Below, one piece after another: positions 13,618-21,251 of a stretch of 32,264 bases of DNA. The translations under genes were made by a program, and so were the position numbers. Every line of letters begins with the position of its first letter. The first letter of the stretch is position 1. Origin of the DNA: a virus; IMG/VR virus record IMGVR_UViG_3300029199_000279, positions 1 through 32,264 of that record; one strand, 5' to 3'. A model generated the notes under the pieces. The model did no database searches and was not told the DNA's origin. It saw only the letters and a program-made list of their open reading frames with translations.

Positions 13618-13777
13618 GAACGGCCCTCGCCCGCAGGATTCAGAGACCCGCTCGCAAAACGAAGGTTTTCGTGTAATGTCAAGCGATGCCCGCGAGGAAG
13701 TCCTGGCCTTCGCCCGCGCCTTGGCGCGCCAGGCGGTCGCGGAGTATCTGGACGGAAGCCAGTCGGAACAGCGATGA
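13610..13777 (+). CDS. Small protein upstream of the recombinase
   Basis: A 55-residue protein if started at ATG 13610 (GGGGGG just upstream), or 33 residues if started at ATG 13676 (GAAGG upstream). The C-terminal part, REEVLAFARALARQAVAEYL, is a single amphipathic helix. It overlaps the recombinase start by ATGA (13774-13777), so translation is coupled. Small helical proteins in this place may act with serine recombinases, for example as directionality factors, but no homology supports that here. Confidence 0.6.
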   Translation: MDKNGPRPQDSETRSQNEGFRVMSSDAREEVLAFARALARQAVAEYLDGSQSEQR

Positions 13778-15426
13778 CAAGGTACGCGATCTATGCCCGG
13801 TATTCCTCGGATCGTCAGTCGGAACGCTCGATTGACGACCAGGTCCGGCTGTGCCGGGAGAAGATCGCCCAGGACGGCGGCCATATCGCCGACACCTACA
13901 CCGACTATGCCATAAGCGGCGGCTCGACCTTGAATCGCCCCGGCCTGCAGGCGCTCATGAACGACGCGACGCGGGGCCGGTTCGACGTGGTGTTTGCTGA
14001 GGCCCTCGACCGAATCTCCCGCGACCAGGAGGATATAGCCGCCGTCTACAAGCGGCTCCGCCATCAGGGCGTGACGATGTTTACCCTGGCCGAGGGAGAG
14101 ATCAATGAGCTTCACATCGGCCTCAAGGGCACCATGAACGCCCTGTTCCTCAAGGACTTGGCGCAGAAGACCCGGCGCGGGCAGCGCGGGCGGGTTGAGG
14201 CCGGATACTCTGCGGGCGGCATCACCTACGGATATGACATGGTGCGCGAACTCGATCCGGCTGGCGAGCTTGTGCGCGGCAAGCGGGCCGTGAATCCGGA
14301 ACAGGCCGACGTGGTGCGACGCATCTTCCAGGAGTACGTCTCCGGCAAAAGTCCGCGCGGCATCGCCGCCGACCTGAATCGTGAGGGCATCCCAAGCCCG
14401 CGCGGCGGCCAATGGAACGCATCGACCATCAACGGCAACAAGGCGCGTCGCAACGGCATCCTGCACAACGAGATATACATCGGATTCCTGATCTATAACC
14501 GCCAGCGCTTCATGAAGGACCCGGATACCGGCAAGCGTGTCGCTAGGCCGAACCCGCGCGATCAGTGGGTGGTGGTGGAGGTTCCGGCGCTGCGCATCAT
14601 CGACGACGAGACGTGGGAGCGCGCCCAGGGGTTAAAGGCGCGGCTCCGTCCGGAATCGCGCGCGACGACGCACCGAAACCGGCGGCCCAAGCGCCTGCTG
14701 TCCGGCCTGTTGACCTGCGGATGCTGCGGCAACGGCGTGACCATTGTCCGCCCCGACAGGTACGGATGCTCGGCATACCGCGAAAAAGGCGTCTGCGACA
14801 ACGCCAACACCATCACGGCCAGTGTTCTGGAAGATCGTGTCCTCGGCGGCCTGCGGGACCATCTTCTGGCCCCCGACGCCGTGGCGGAGTTCATCAAGGA
14901 GTTTCACGCCGAACTACAACGGCGGCGCAAGGACGAGGCCAAGCGGCGCACGGACGCCGAGCGCAAGCTGCGCGAGGTGGAGGGCCGGATCGACCGCATC
15001 GTGAATGCCATAGCGAATGGCACGGACTCGCCGTCCATGCACACGCTACTGCTCGATCTGGAAAAGAGGAAGGTGGAGTTGGCTAGGGACTTGGCCGAGA
15101 TCGAGGACCCGCGCGTCCTGGAAATCCACCCGAACCTCGCCGAGGTGTACAGGCGGAAAATCTCGAACCTTGAGGACGCCTTGAGGAAGGAAGGCGATGC
15201 CCGCCAGCAGGCCATGGCCATGCTGCGGACCCTGGTCGACCGAATCGTCCTCTATCCTGGCGACAAGCGCGGCAAGATGGAAATCGAAATCCAAGGGGAA
15301 CTGGCCGCCATCCTCCGTTTTGCGAATGGCGATCCAGTCCCTCTGGAAAAAAGTATGTTAAAGTTGGTTGCGGGGGCACGCTTCGGACATAAACATACTT
15401 CCCCGCGCTATGCGCTAAGCCTTTGA
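13774..15426 (+). CDS. Large serine recombinase (phage integrase)
   Basis: A 550-residue large serine recombinase. The catalytic domain starts RYAIYARYSSDRQSERSIDD, with the nucleophilic serine in the YSSD motif, and continues with YTDYAISGGSTLNRPGLQ and the DVVFAEALDRISRDQEDIA region. A recombinase domain with GYDMVRELDPAGELVRG and FQEYVSGKSPRGIA follows. A zinc ribbon (LLTCGCCGNGVTIV... YREKGVCDN) and a C-terminal coiled coil (residues about 375-440) complete the family layout. It should catalyse integration between attP and attB. No att site could be identified. Phage genes continue on both sides of it. Confidence 0.95.
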   Translation: MTRYAIYARYSSDRQSERSIDDQVRLCREKIAQDGGHIADTYTDYAISGGSTLNRPGLQALMNDATRGRFDVVFAEALDRISRDQEDIAAVYKRLRHQGVTMFTLAEGEINELHIGLKGTMNALFLKDLAQKTRRGQRGRVEAGYSAGGITYGYDMVRELDPAGELVRGKRAVNPEQADVVRRIFQEYVSGKSPRGIAADLNREGIPSPRGGQWNASTINGNKARRNGILHNEIYIGFLIYNRQRFMKDPDTGKRVARPNPRDQWVVVEVPALRIIDDETWERAQGLKARLRPESRATTHRNRRPKRLLSGLLTCGCCGNGVTIVRPDRYGCSAYREKGVCDNANTITASVLEDRVLGGLRDHLLAPDAVAEFIKEFHAELQRRRKDEAKRRTDAERKLREVEGRIDRIVNAIANGTDSPSMHTLLLDLEKRKVELARDLAEIEDPRVLEIHPNLAEVYRRKISNLEDALRKEGDARQQAMAMLRTLVDRIVLYPGDKRGKMEIEIQGELAAILRFANGDPVPLEKSMLKLVAGARFGHKHTSPRYALSL

Positions 15427-15436
15427 TATAAAGGCT
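15418..15436. terminator. Convergent hairpin between recombinase and lysis module
   Basis: AGCCTTT / AAAGGCT, a 7-bp stem with a GATAT loop, spans the stop codons of the two convergent genes. It would end the stem with A/T pairs in either direction, as in some bidirectional terminators, but the T-run is short. Confidence 0.5.
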
Positions 15437-15923
15437 ACATCCACGCAAGCCCGCCGATCACGAAACCGCCGAGCGGTATCCGGCACCAGGATTCCGGCCC
15501 GTCGAGCGGCGACCAGCGCCGCCATCGGCCCGTCCGATGCAGCCAGAACAGGAGCGGGTACATCCCACCGGCTGCGGCGCAGGCCAGCACGTATCCCGCC
15601 TGCCCGATGGCCGGGCCGTCGACCACGGCGGCGGGTATCACCGCCACGAGGGCGGGTAGTCCGAAGCGCAGCGTCATCCACCAGCGCGGCCAGTCCGTCC
15701 GGCCCGTGACGATGCTGTACCCGGCCACGGCGGCGGCCCACAGGCCGGTCCAGGGAATCCCCGTGCCGATCCCGAAGCCGAACGACCATCCGGCTGCCAG
15801 CAGGCACGCGCCCGCCAGCATCGCGGATCGCACGCCGCCCGGCACATGCACCGGCCCGATGTCGCCACGGGTGCCGTCCCACCATCGCAGGACGGCCCCG
15901 AAAATCACGAACAGCGCCCACAT
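15435..15923 (-). CDS. Multi-span membrane protein at the end of the lysis module
   Basis: A 162-residue hydrophobic protein with about four or five probable transmembrane helices (for example SAMLAGACLLAAGWSFGFGI, LPALVAVIPAAVV, AGYVLACAAAGGMYPLLFWL). It is rich in tryptophan. No family is recognised. It begins two bases before the end of the neighbouring membrane-protein gene in the same leftward direction, so it belongs to the lysis operon. It could be an accessory holin or an unrelated membrane protein. Confidence 0.75.
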   Translation of the reverse strand: MWALFVIFGAVLRWWDGTRGDIGPVHVPGGVRSAMLAGACLLAAGWSFGFGIGTGIPWTGLWAAAVAGYSIVTGRTDWPRWWMTLRFGLPALVAVIPAAVVDGPAIGQAGYVLACAAAGGMYPLLFWLHRTGRWRRWSPLDGPESWCRIPLGGFVIGGLAWM

Positions 15924-15924
15924 G

Positions 15925-16470
15925 TCAGCGCCCCTTCATGGAAGGCGGCGCGAAGGCGCGGTCGCCGAACCACCAGGTCACCGCCGTGCTGGCCGCGAAA
16001 GCCATGGAATAGATTACATAGCGGAGGACCTCTTTTACCTCGGCCTCGGCCAGGACAGCACCCAGGATCGACTGGTTGGTGCCGAGCCCATCGAGCAGGT
16101 CCCGGAACATCACATAGACCAGCGCCACCAGCCCCGCCGTCAGAACGGGCCGGAACAGCGCCCGCACGTCGTTGACCCAAGTGTGCACGCTGCCCGTGAG
16201 CTTGGCGTCCGCGCGCTGCGAGGCCCCGAGGCCGTCCCACGCGCCTTGCTGCGAGACGATGGCAAGCTCCTGCTCGGTCTCCGCCGCGCGGGCCTGCATC
16301 TGCAATTCCAGCATGCGGGTCTCGTGGCCCCACTTCTTTTCTTCCCAGGCTTGGCGCTGGCGCTCCTGCAGCCATTTCGCGCCGACGCCGACGATGCTGC
16401 CCAGCAGGCCGAAAATGCCGCCGGACGCCACGGAGGCCACGCCCCCGAGAAGGTCTCCGAGAAACTCCAT
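15925..16470 (-). CDS. Membrane protein with coiled coil, possible holin-like
   Basis: A 181-residue protein. A glycine-rich hydrophobic N-terminus (LGGVASVASGGIFGLLGSIV) is followed by a charged helical coiled coil (residues 33-75, RQRQAWEEKKWGHETRMLEL) and two probable transmembrane helices (RPVLTAGLVALVYVMF and VIYSMAFAASTAVTWWFG). The WVNDVRALFRPVLTAGL stretch resembles that in phage three-span holin-like proteins. Together with the neighbouring endopeptidase and holin genes, a lysis role is likely. The start overlaps the preceding stop by one base (TGATG). Confidence 0.75.
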   Translation of the reverse strand: MEFLGDLLGGVASVASGGIFGLLGSIVGVGAKWLQERQRQAWEEKKWGHETRMLELQMQARAAETEQELAIVSQQGAWDGLGASQRADAKLTGSVHTWVNDVRALFRPVLTAGLVALVYVMFRDLLDGLGTNQSILGAVLAEAEVKEVLRYVIYSMAFAASTAVTWWFGDRAFAPPSMKGR

Positions 16471-16676
16471 CACGAACCTCCCGCCGCCAGTTTCAGCGGC
16501 TCCAATGTATTGCCCTTGATTCCGAAGTCCCGCGTATCGCCGCTGCGTCCCAAGGGGTGGAGATAGAACTCGATTCCCCGCGCCGTGTGCATGGCGACCA
16601 TGCGGAACTCGCTTCGCCCTTCGCGCATCTCCCGCGCGAGGAACGTCTCCAAATCGATCAGATAACGCTCTGCCAT
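16470..16676 (-). CDS. Small protein of the lysis module
   Basis: A 68-residue soluble protein, MAERYLIDLETFLAREMREG at the start and a beta-rich centre (FRMVAMHTARGIEFYLHPLG). No family is recognised. It overlaps the peptidase gene upstream by 19 bases and the membrane-protein gene downstream by one base, which supports its reality. Function is unknown. Confidence 0.7.
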   Translation of the reverse strand: MAERYLIDLETFLAREMREGRSEFRMVAMHTARGIEFYLHPLGRSGDTRDFGIKGNTLEPLKLAAGGS

Positions 16677-17074
16677 ACTGTCCTCCCGGCCTTGGTGAAC
16701 CATCGGCGTCCGGGCCGAGTGTCCGTGTGTAGGAACGTCCCGTAGAACCCGAACGTGGAAAAGCCCGCCTCCCGGCAGGCATCGAGAAGCGCGCGCGGGT
16801 CGTGCCCGGCGAGGCTGATGTCGAAAGCGATCTGCAGCTTGTGCCGCGACATGGGCGCGCCGCCGACTCGCGCGTTGTGGATCGGGCAGCGGTGGCCGCT
16901 GTTGATCCGCATGGGCCGCCCAAGGATATCTCGGGCGACCTGCAGGCGATCCATGGCGTCCGGGTCCAGGTAGAACTCGCCGCAGCACGGACAGGCCAGG
17001 TTCGGCTCTTCCGGGGCGAAGTTCCCCCAGCGCCAGACGCCCGCCGGGATATCCCGCCAGTGGTCGTAAAGCAT
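16658..17074 (-). CDS. Endolysin, peptidase M15-like (D,D-carboxypeptidase fold)
   Basis: A 138-residue peptidoglycan hydrolase of the M15 type. Zinc ligands are visible: the first His and the Asp in SGHRCPIHNARVGGAPMSRH, followed by QIAFDIS, and the last His in GTFLHTDTR. An N-terminal CPCCGEFYL adds cysteines typical of the family's phage members. The protein would cut the peptide cross-links of the cell wall at lysis. There is no signal peptide, so release through the holin is likely; the holin gene ends three bases upstream. Confidence 0.88.
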   Translation of the reverse strand: MLYDHWRDIPAGVWRWGNFAPEEPNLACPCCGEFYLDPDAMDRLQVARDILGRPMRINSGHRCPIHNARVGGAPMSRHKLQIAFDISLAGHDPRALLDACREAGFSTFGFYGTFLHTDTRPGRRWFTKAGRTVWQSVI

Positions 17075-17076
17075 GG

Positions 17077-17412
17077 TCACTTTCCTTTCTTGGATTCCGG
17101 CACGTACCGCTCGATCACCTTGGCCAGCAAAACCTCGATGCCGCGCGGGCCGAGCCAGCCGACGACGCCCACCACCGCGTGGCTGGCCATCGGGTCGAGG
17201 CCCATGTACGACGCCAGGCCGCCGCCCGTGATCGCGCAGAACACGGCGGCGGGAACCTCCCACCAGAGTTCACGGCCCCAGAAATGGCGCTGCCCCATCC
17301 GGACCAGCCGGTTATGCCAAAGCACCCGCGCCAGCACGGCGGTCGGGAAAAACCCAGCCGCGCCGAGCGCCGCCTGCTGGATTTCCGGTGGAAGTTTGTC
17401 GAACAAGGCCAT
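17077..17412 (-). CDS. Phage holin, LydA-like
   Basis: A 111-residue inner-membrane protein resembling the LydA holin family. It starts MALFDKLPPEIQQAALGAAG and has hydrophobic segments near residues 15-30, 50-65 and 72-88 (HAVVGVVGWLGPRGIEVLLA is the best-matching stretch), ending in a basic tail ESKKGK. It would open the inner membrane to release the M15 endolysin encoded just downstream. ATG 17412 has AGGAAGGGGGG upstream. It is the first gene of the lysis operon after the terminator at 17432-17464. Confidence 0.8.
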   Translation of the reverse strand: MALFDKLPPEIQQAALGAAGFFPTAVLARVLWHNRLVRMGQRHFWGRELWWEVPAAVFCAITGGGLASYMGLDPMASHAVVGVVGWLGPRGIEVLLAKVIERYVPESKKGK

Positions 17413-17431
17413 TCCCCCCTTCCTCTCGAAC

Positions 17432-17464
17432 AAAAAAACAGCCGCCCTCCGGCGGAAGGGCGGC
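17432..17464 (-). terminator. Rho-independent terminator after tail tip gene
   Basis: On the minus strand GCCGCCCT / AGGGCGGC form an 8-bp stem (17441-17464) followed by a run of seven T. It ends the tail operon before the lysis genes. Confidence 0.88.
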
Positions 17465-17502
17465 AAAACGTCAAACGCGGGACGTTGAATGGCCCGTGAG
17501 GC

Positions 17503-19881
17503 TTAATTCACGTGGACCCGGCTATCCTCGGCCACGGCGGTAATCTCGACCTGCTCGCCGCCGTTCCTCGGCTTCACGGCGAGGGTCCGGCAAAGCTGGG
17601 ACCATTTCACCCCAGGACCGAACGTGAAATACGTCCGTTCCTCGGCGCTGCCCACGTATGGCGTCATCGTCAGCGCCTCCAGCAGGTGGACCTCGTCCGC
17701 CGCCGTCCCGGCCTCGCATTGATACGGCCCGGCCAGCGAGCCGTCCCGCTTGCGCAGCGCGATGTAGTGCGTCTCGCCCGCCGTCCATTCCAGCGGCTCG
17801 GACAGCGTGAGCACCTCCGCCTCGTCGTCCCAGTCCACCACCTCGCCGCCCTGGCCCCAGCGCGGCATGTCGTGGGTGACCGCGATCAGATCGCCGTAGG
17901 TCGGGATCATGCCCTCCAGTTCCGTCCGGAAGGTCACCATCTTGCGCCGATAGCGGTTGTCGGCGGCCATGTAGTCGCCCTCTCGGGTGGCGTGCGCCAG
18001 CGTGACGCAGCCGAACAGGCTCACTGTGGCGGGCTTCTCTGCAGCGGAATCGGCAAGCTTCACCGTCACCTCGGCGGGCTTCCAGGTCCGCTCGTTGAAG
18101 TACTCGACGATCACAGCGTCCGCCGTGTCGTCGGACGGCATGACATAGGCGACCTTGAACGAACCCTTCACGATGTTGCGCGGGCCGAACATGGCCACCG
18201 GAAGGCTCTGCGGCCCGTCGCGCACCACGCGCACGATGCCGCCCTGCAGGATCGGCACGGCGCGCCCACACCGCGCGATGCGCGTCAGCGCGTCCCACAC
18301 CGTGGTCTTGGTATCGAACACGCCATCGAAGGTATCCCCTCGCGCCGCCAGTGTGGCGTCCAGCGCGGCCAGGTCGGCCAGCGGCAGCCGCGCGTCCGTC
18401 AGTTGCGCCCCATACTCCGCCTTCGCCACGTCGCAGGCCGCCCATACCAGGCTCCGCGTCGCCTGCGGCGCGGACCACGTTTGCGTTCCCGCGTCCCAGA
18501 CCGGCAGCTTGCGGGTCTGGATCACGTTCACCGCGCGAGCCGTCCGCTGCGACAGGTTGTCCGTCGCCCGCATTTTGACCAGCAGCAGCGTCACGTCGGC
18601 GAACGTCTCCGGCCCGTCCACGAATGCCTTGAGGCCCGACCAGCGGATTTCATGGCCCGCCCGCGACGAGGTGTCCTTGGCGTCCGTCCGGCGCAGCCGC
18701 ACCTCGTATCGCCCCGCCACCGGCAGGGTGTACTTGTACGAAAGCCGGATCGCCGTGTTCGTGGACGCCGTGTGGCTTTCGGACGCCAGCGTCGACCAGG
18801 TCCCGGCCCCCACGGGCAGGTCGTCGTCGTCGATCTCGCGCGCCTCCACCACCCAGGTGATGGTCTTGGAATCCAGCCCGCCCGCGTCGTTGGCGTAATA
18901 GAGTCCGCGCGGAAACACGATATCCACCCCGGCCTCGTTGGCCGTGGTGTCCACCGGGTTGAGCGTGAACGGCCCCACATAGCCGTCGCCGGTCTGCTCG
19001 TTGGTGCCTTTCAGTTCCTGGCCGGACACCTCGGGCCGGGTGATGACGTTCACGTCGAACAGCGTGATCGCGCCGCCGGGCGGCACCACCTCGTAGGTGA
19101 TTTCCTCGAAATTGGCGATGTCGGTCTCGGCGATCCGGATGCGCTCGATGTCGTACTCGCCCAGGCCGAGGCAGTGAGGCTGGTACAGATACTGCTCGTT
19201 GCCGATGTACTCCGCCCATGGCTCGGCCATGATCAGGTCCGGGAACACCCGGTGCCTGCCGTACTGCGCCGGGATGGCCTGCCCCAGCCGCGCGCTATTG
19301 CCTTGCCCCTGCAGGCTGTAGGTCGGCGATGGCGCTGGCAGAGATCCGAAGTTGCTGGAAAACGCGGCGGCGGACGGCTTCGGCGGCGGGATCAGCGCGT
19401 TGAGAAGCGCGCCCCCCGCCATGGATACGATGCCGCCAACGACGCCACCGAAAATCTTGGCCGTGAGCATCTGGCTCGCCGTAAGCGGTCCCATGGCCCC
19501 GCCCATCAGGACGGAATCGGCGAACCACCCGGCGGCCACGCCGCCCACATACGCCCCGGCCACCATGATGGCGATGGACAGAACCGTCTTCAGCGGATTC
19601 TTGCCGCCGCCCCCTCCGCCGCCGCCATGCGGCAGCGCGACGAAGGCGCAGATGTCGCCAGGGCGGATCACGGTCGTGTCCCAATCCGCGCGCATCAGCG
19701 CCGCGCCGTTGAACAGGCAGACGGTCGGCACCGCGAACTCGTCGATGCCCTGCGCGTCCAGCCAGCCACGCACGGTCATGGCGTGCGGAACGGGCCGGAC
19801 GGCCCGGTCGCGCTCCGGCATGAAGGCGTTCGCTACATGGACGACAACACCGGGGCGATCCATTACTTGTACGGCGCTCAT
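17503..19881 (-). CDS. Tail tip attachment protein J (host specificity protein)
   Basis: A 792-residue tail tip protein of the lambda J type. The N-terminal ubiquitin-like part (PTVCLFNGAALMRADWDTTV, then IRPGDICAFVALP) is followed by a poly-glycine stretch and hydrophobic segment (LSIAIMVAGAYVGGVAAGW), as in TipJ homologues. The central region has the SARLGQAIPAQYGRHRVFPD motif and the REVR-like beta domains. It forms the distal tail tip that contacts the host surface. It is shorter than lambda J (1132 residues), lacking much of the C-terminal receptor-binding part, consistent with a separate receptor-binding protein (the DGR2 target). It overlaps the upstream gene by four bases. Confidence 0.92.
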   Translation of the reverse strand: MSAVQVMDRPGVVVHVANAFMPERDRAVRPVPHAMTVRGWLDAQGIDEFAVPTVCLFNGAALMRADWDTTVIRPGDICAFVALPHGGGGGGGGKNPLKTVLSIAIMVAGAYVGGVAAGWFADSVLMGGAMGPLTASQMLTAKIFGGVVGGIVSMAGGALLNALIPPPKPSAAAFSSNFGSLPAPSPTYSLQGQGNSARLGQAIPAQYGRHRVFPDLIMAEPWAEYIGNEQYLYQPHCLGLGEYDIERIRIAETDIANFEEITYEVVPPGGAITLFDVNVITRPEVSGQELKGTNEQTGDGYVGPFTLNPVDTTANEAGVDIVFPRGLYYANDAGGLDSKTITWVVEAREIDDDDLPVGAGTWSTLASESHTASTNTAIRLSYKYTLPVAGRYEVRLRRTDAKDTSSRAGHEIRWSGLKAFVDGPETFADVTLLLVKMRATDNLSQRTARAVNVIQTRKLPVWDAGTQTWSAPQATRSLVWAACDVAKAEYGAQLTDARLPLADLAALDATLAARGDTFDGVFDTKTTVWDALTRIARCGRAVPILQGGIVRVVRDGPQSLPVAMFGPRNIVKGSFKVAYVMPSDDTADAVIVEYFNERTWKPAEVTVKLADSAAEKPATVSLFGCVTLAHATREGDYMAADNRYRRKMVTFRTELEGMIPTYGDLIAVTHDMPRWGQGGEVVDWDDEAEVLTLSEPLEWTAGETHYIALRKRDGSLAGPYQCEAGTAADEVHLLEALTMTPYVGSAEERTYFTFGPGVKWSQLCRTLAVKPRNGGEQVEITAVAEDSRVHVN

Positions 19882-20294
19882 TCCGCGTCACCCTTGAAAC
19901 GATAAAACCCTTCGATCTTCCAGCCGTTCAGCACGAGCGCGTCAGGCCGCTGGAACACCACGCCGGAATCCCGCGAGCAGTGCAGGACGCCCCCTCGACC
20001 GCCATTGGCGTCCACGTCCAACCAGACGCCGACGTGCACCGGATAGCGCGCCTGGCGCAGCAGGACGCAATCCCCGTCTGCCGCCTCGCCTACCAGGTCC
20101 CAGCGGCGGCGCTCCGGGTGGTCGCGAAACGCACGGGCCAGCGACAGCAGGTCCTCCGGGTTTGGGATTTCCGGCAAGGGGCGCATGAAGTGCTCGGCCT
20201 GGATATGGCGGACGAACGCCCAGCAATGGAACGAGTCCGGCCCTTCGCCCTGCGCGCTCCACGGCAGCCCGATATACTGCGATGCCCAGTGCAT
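19878..20294 (-). CDS. NlpC/P60 tail peptidoglycan hydrolase
   Basis: A 138-residue NlpC/P60-type cysteine peptidase. The catalytic cysteine is in GPDSFHCWAFVRHIQ (around residue 24) and the catalytic histidine in YPVHVGVWLD. It ends LEGFYRFKG-like. Tail-associated enzymes of this type, equivalent to lambda gpK, locally open peptidoglycan during DNA entry. It sits between DUF1833 and J as in other siphoviruses. Its stop and the J start share ATGA. Confidence 0.88.
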   Translation of the reverse strand: MHWASQYIGLPWSAQGEGPDSFHCWAFVRHIQAEHFMRPLPEIPNPEDLLSLARAFRDHPERRRWDLVGEAADGDCVLLRQARYPVHVGVWLDVDANGGRGGVLHCSRDSGVVFQRPDALVLNGWKIEGFYRFKGDAE

Positions 20295-20317
20295 CCCTAT
20301 TTCCTTTTGTGTAAGCG

Positions 20318-20372
20318 TTTATCGCAAATCCCGAGCAACCCGTTCCGGGTTGCGACGACGCATTTGCGTAAA
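20318..20372. repeat. Nested inverted repeat in the tail operon
   Basis: The inner arms GCAACCCG / CGGGTTGC (20335-20353, TTC loop) are perfect over 8 bp. The outer arms TTTATCGCAAAT / ATTTGCGTAAA (20318-20329 and 20362-20372) pair over 11 bp with one bulged T. It fills the 101-base gap between DUF1833 and the NlpC/P60 gene. As RNA it would be a long two-part stem, while as DNA it is a strong dyad. Role unknown. Confidence 0.75.
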
Positions 20373-20395
20373 ATCAACAGCTTCCTGTGGCCGCG

Positions 20396-21004
20396 CTACC
20401 GCGCGAGGCCGGGGAAGTCCTTGGCCGTGTAGAACTTGGCCGGAAACGCCTTGTTGCCGATGTCCAGCATCCGCGCCCTTCCCGTCACGTGCATGGGGTT
20501 GGCCTCCACCTCGGACATCACCATGGTGATCGGCGGGTCCATCTGCGGCCCTTCGATGTCGGTCGACAGATAGGGCCGATAGGTGACCTCGATCTTGTCT
20601 TGCGACACCGCCGCCTCGTCCAGCGCGTCCGTGATCTCGCGGCCCACGTTGTCCATGGTGACCGTGATTTCCGGCACCGGCACCGTATCGACTGGCGGCA
20701 GGTCCAGGTCGAAGGCGAGCGCGATGAACGGCACCATCTGCCCGGCATCTTCCGGTGCGTCCGCCTCAAGGCGGGCCACCAAACCGACCAGATCCCGGTC
20801 CTCCGGGTCCATGGCGTCCAGGACCGCCTGCACCTCCGCGCCGCCGAGCGCCACCCAGCTTTCCTCGTCGGCGAAGTTTCGCACGACGCGGATCGGATGG
20901 GTGAACGTCGGGTGGCGGATTTCCAGGGTGTGCAGGATAACCACGTCGGACGGAGCCGCCGCGTATGCCTCCTGTATCGCCGCCGACAGCGCCGGATCAG
21001 GCAT
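20396..21004 (-). CDS. DUF1833 tail protein
   Basis: A 202-residue DUF1833-type phage protein. The N-terminus LSAAIQEAYAAAPSDVVILH leads to TLEIRHPTFTHPIRVVRNFA, the most recognisable part of the family, and the C-terminus ends in NKAFPAKFYTAKDFPGLAR. Its position before the NlpC/P60 hydrolase and J gene corresponds to lambda minor tail protein L, so it probably belongs to the tail tip. It overlaps the 84-residue gene upstream by eight bases. The DGR2 cassette lies directly upstream. Confidence 0.88.
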   Translation of the reverse strand: MPDPALSAAIQEAYAAAPSDVVILHTLEIRHPTFTHPIRVVRNFADEESWVALGGAEVQAVLDAMDPEDRDLVGLVARLEADAPEDAGQMVPFIALAFDLDLPPVDTVPVPEITVTMDNVGREITDALDEAAVSQDKIEVTYRPYLSTDIEGPQMDPPITMVMSEVEANPMHVTGRARMLDIGNKAFPAKFYTAKDFPGLAR

Positions 21005-21251
21005 GGTTCAGAACCTCGGTCTTGGTGAGCCCGTAGCGCTCGATCACCGTCAGGTCCTCGACATCCTGCCAGTCGGGCGCGACGTAGCCCGTATCGCCCG
21101 GCTGCAGCGTGTTGTCGTAGTCCTCGGGGTACGCGGCCATGTCCACGCGCCGCGTGAGCGTGCCTTTCAGGTACGCCATGAACTCGTCGTACTCGGGCGT
21201 GCCCGCCAGCGCGTCCAGGTCCTCGCGGGTGTTGATGGGCTTGCGGTTCAT
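20997..21251 (-). CDS. 84-residue protein coupled to the DGR2 reverse transcriptase
   Basis: An 84-residue acidic protein, with REDLDALAGTPEYDEFMAYL near the N-terminus and a C-terminal VEDLTVIERYGLTKTEVLNH. No family is recognised. Its start overlaps the RT stop by four bases (ATGA) and its stop overlaps DUF1833, so it is cotranslated with both. It could be a tail protein whose gene was originally next to the fibre gene before DGR2 inserted, or a DGR accessory factor. Composition does not decide. Confidence 0.75.
   Translation of the reverse strand: MNRKPINTREDLDALAGTPEYDEFMAYLKGTLTRRVDMAAYPEDYDNTLQPGDTGYVAPDWQDVEDLTVIERYGLTKTEVLNHA

Noticed and set aside
13774-15426. Mobile group II intron or IS-type transposase in the window
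   Set aside because: The two RTs carry DGR-type SQ motifs and have TR/VR pairs and Avd; no intron maturase domain, transposase or terminal inverted repeats were seen. The recombinase is a large serine integrase.
17512-19905. A 797-codon plus-strand open frame opposite gene J
   Set aside because: Composition is rich in Arg, His, Gln and Pro as expected for an antisense shadow in GC-rich DNA; gene J on the other strand has clear homology.
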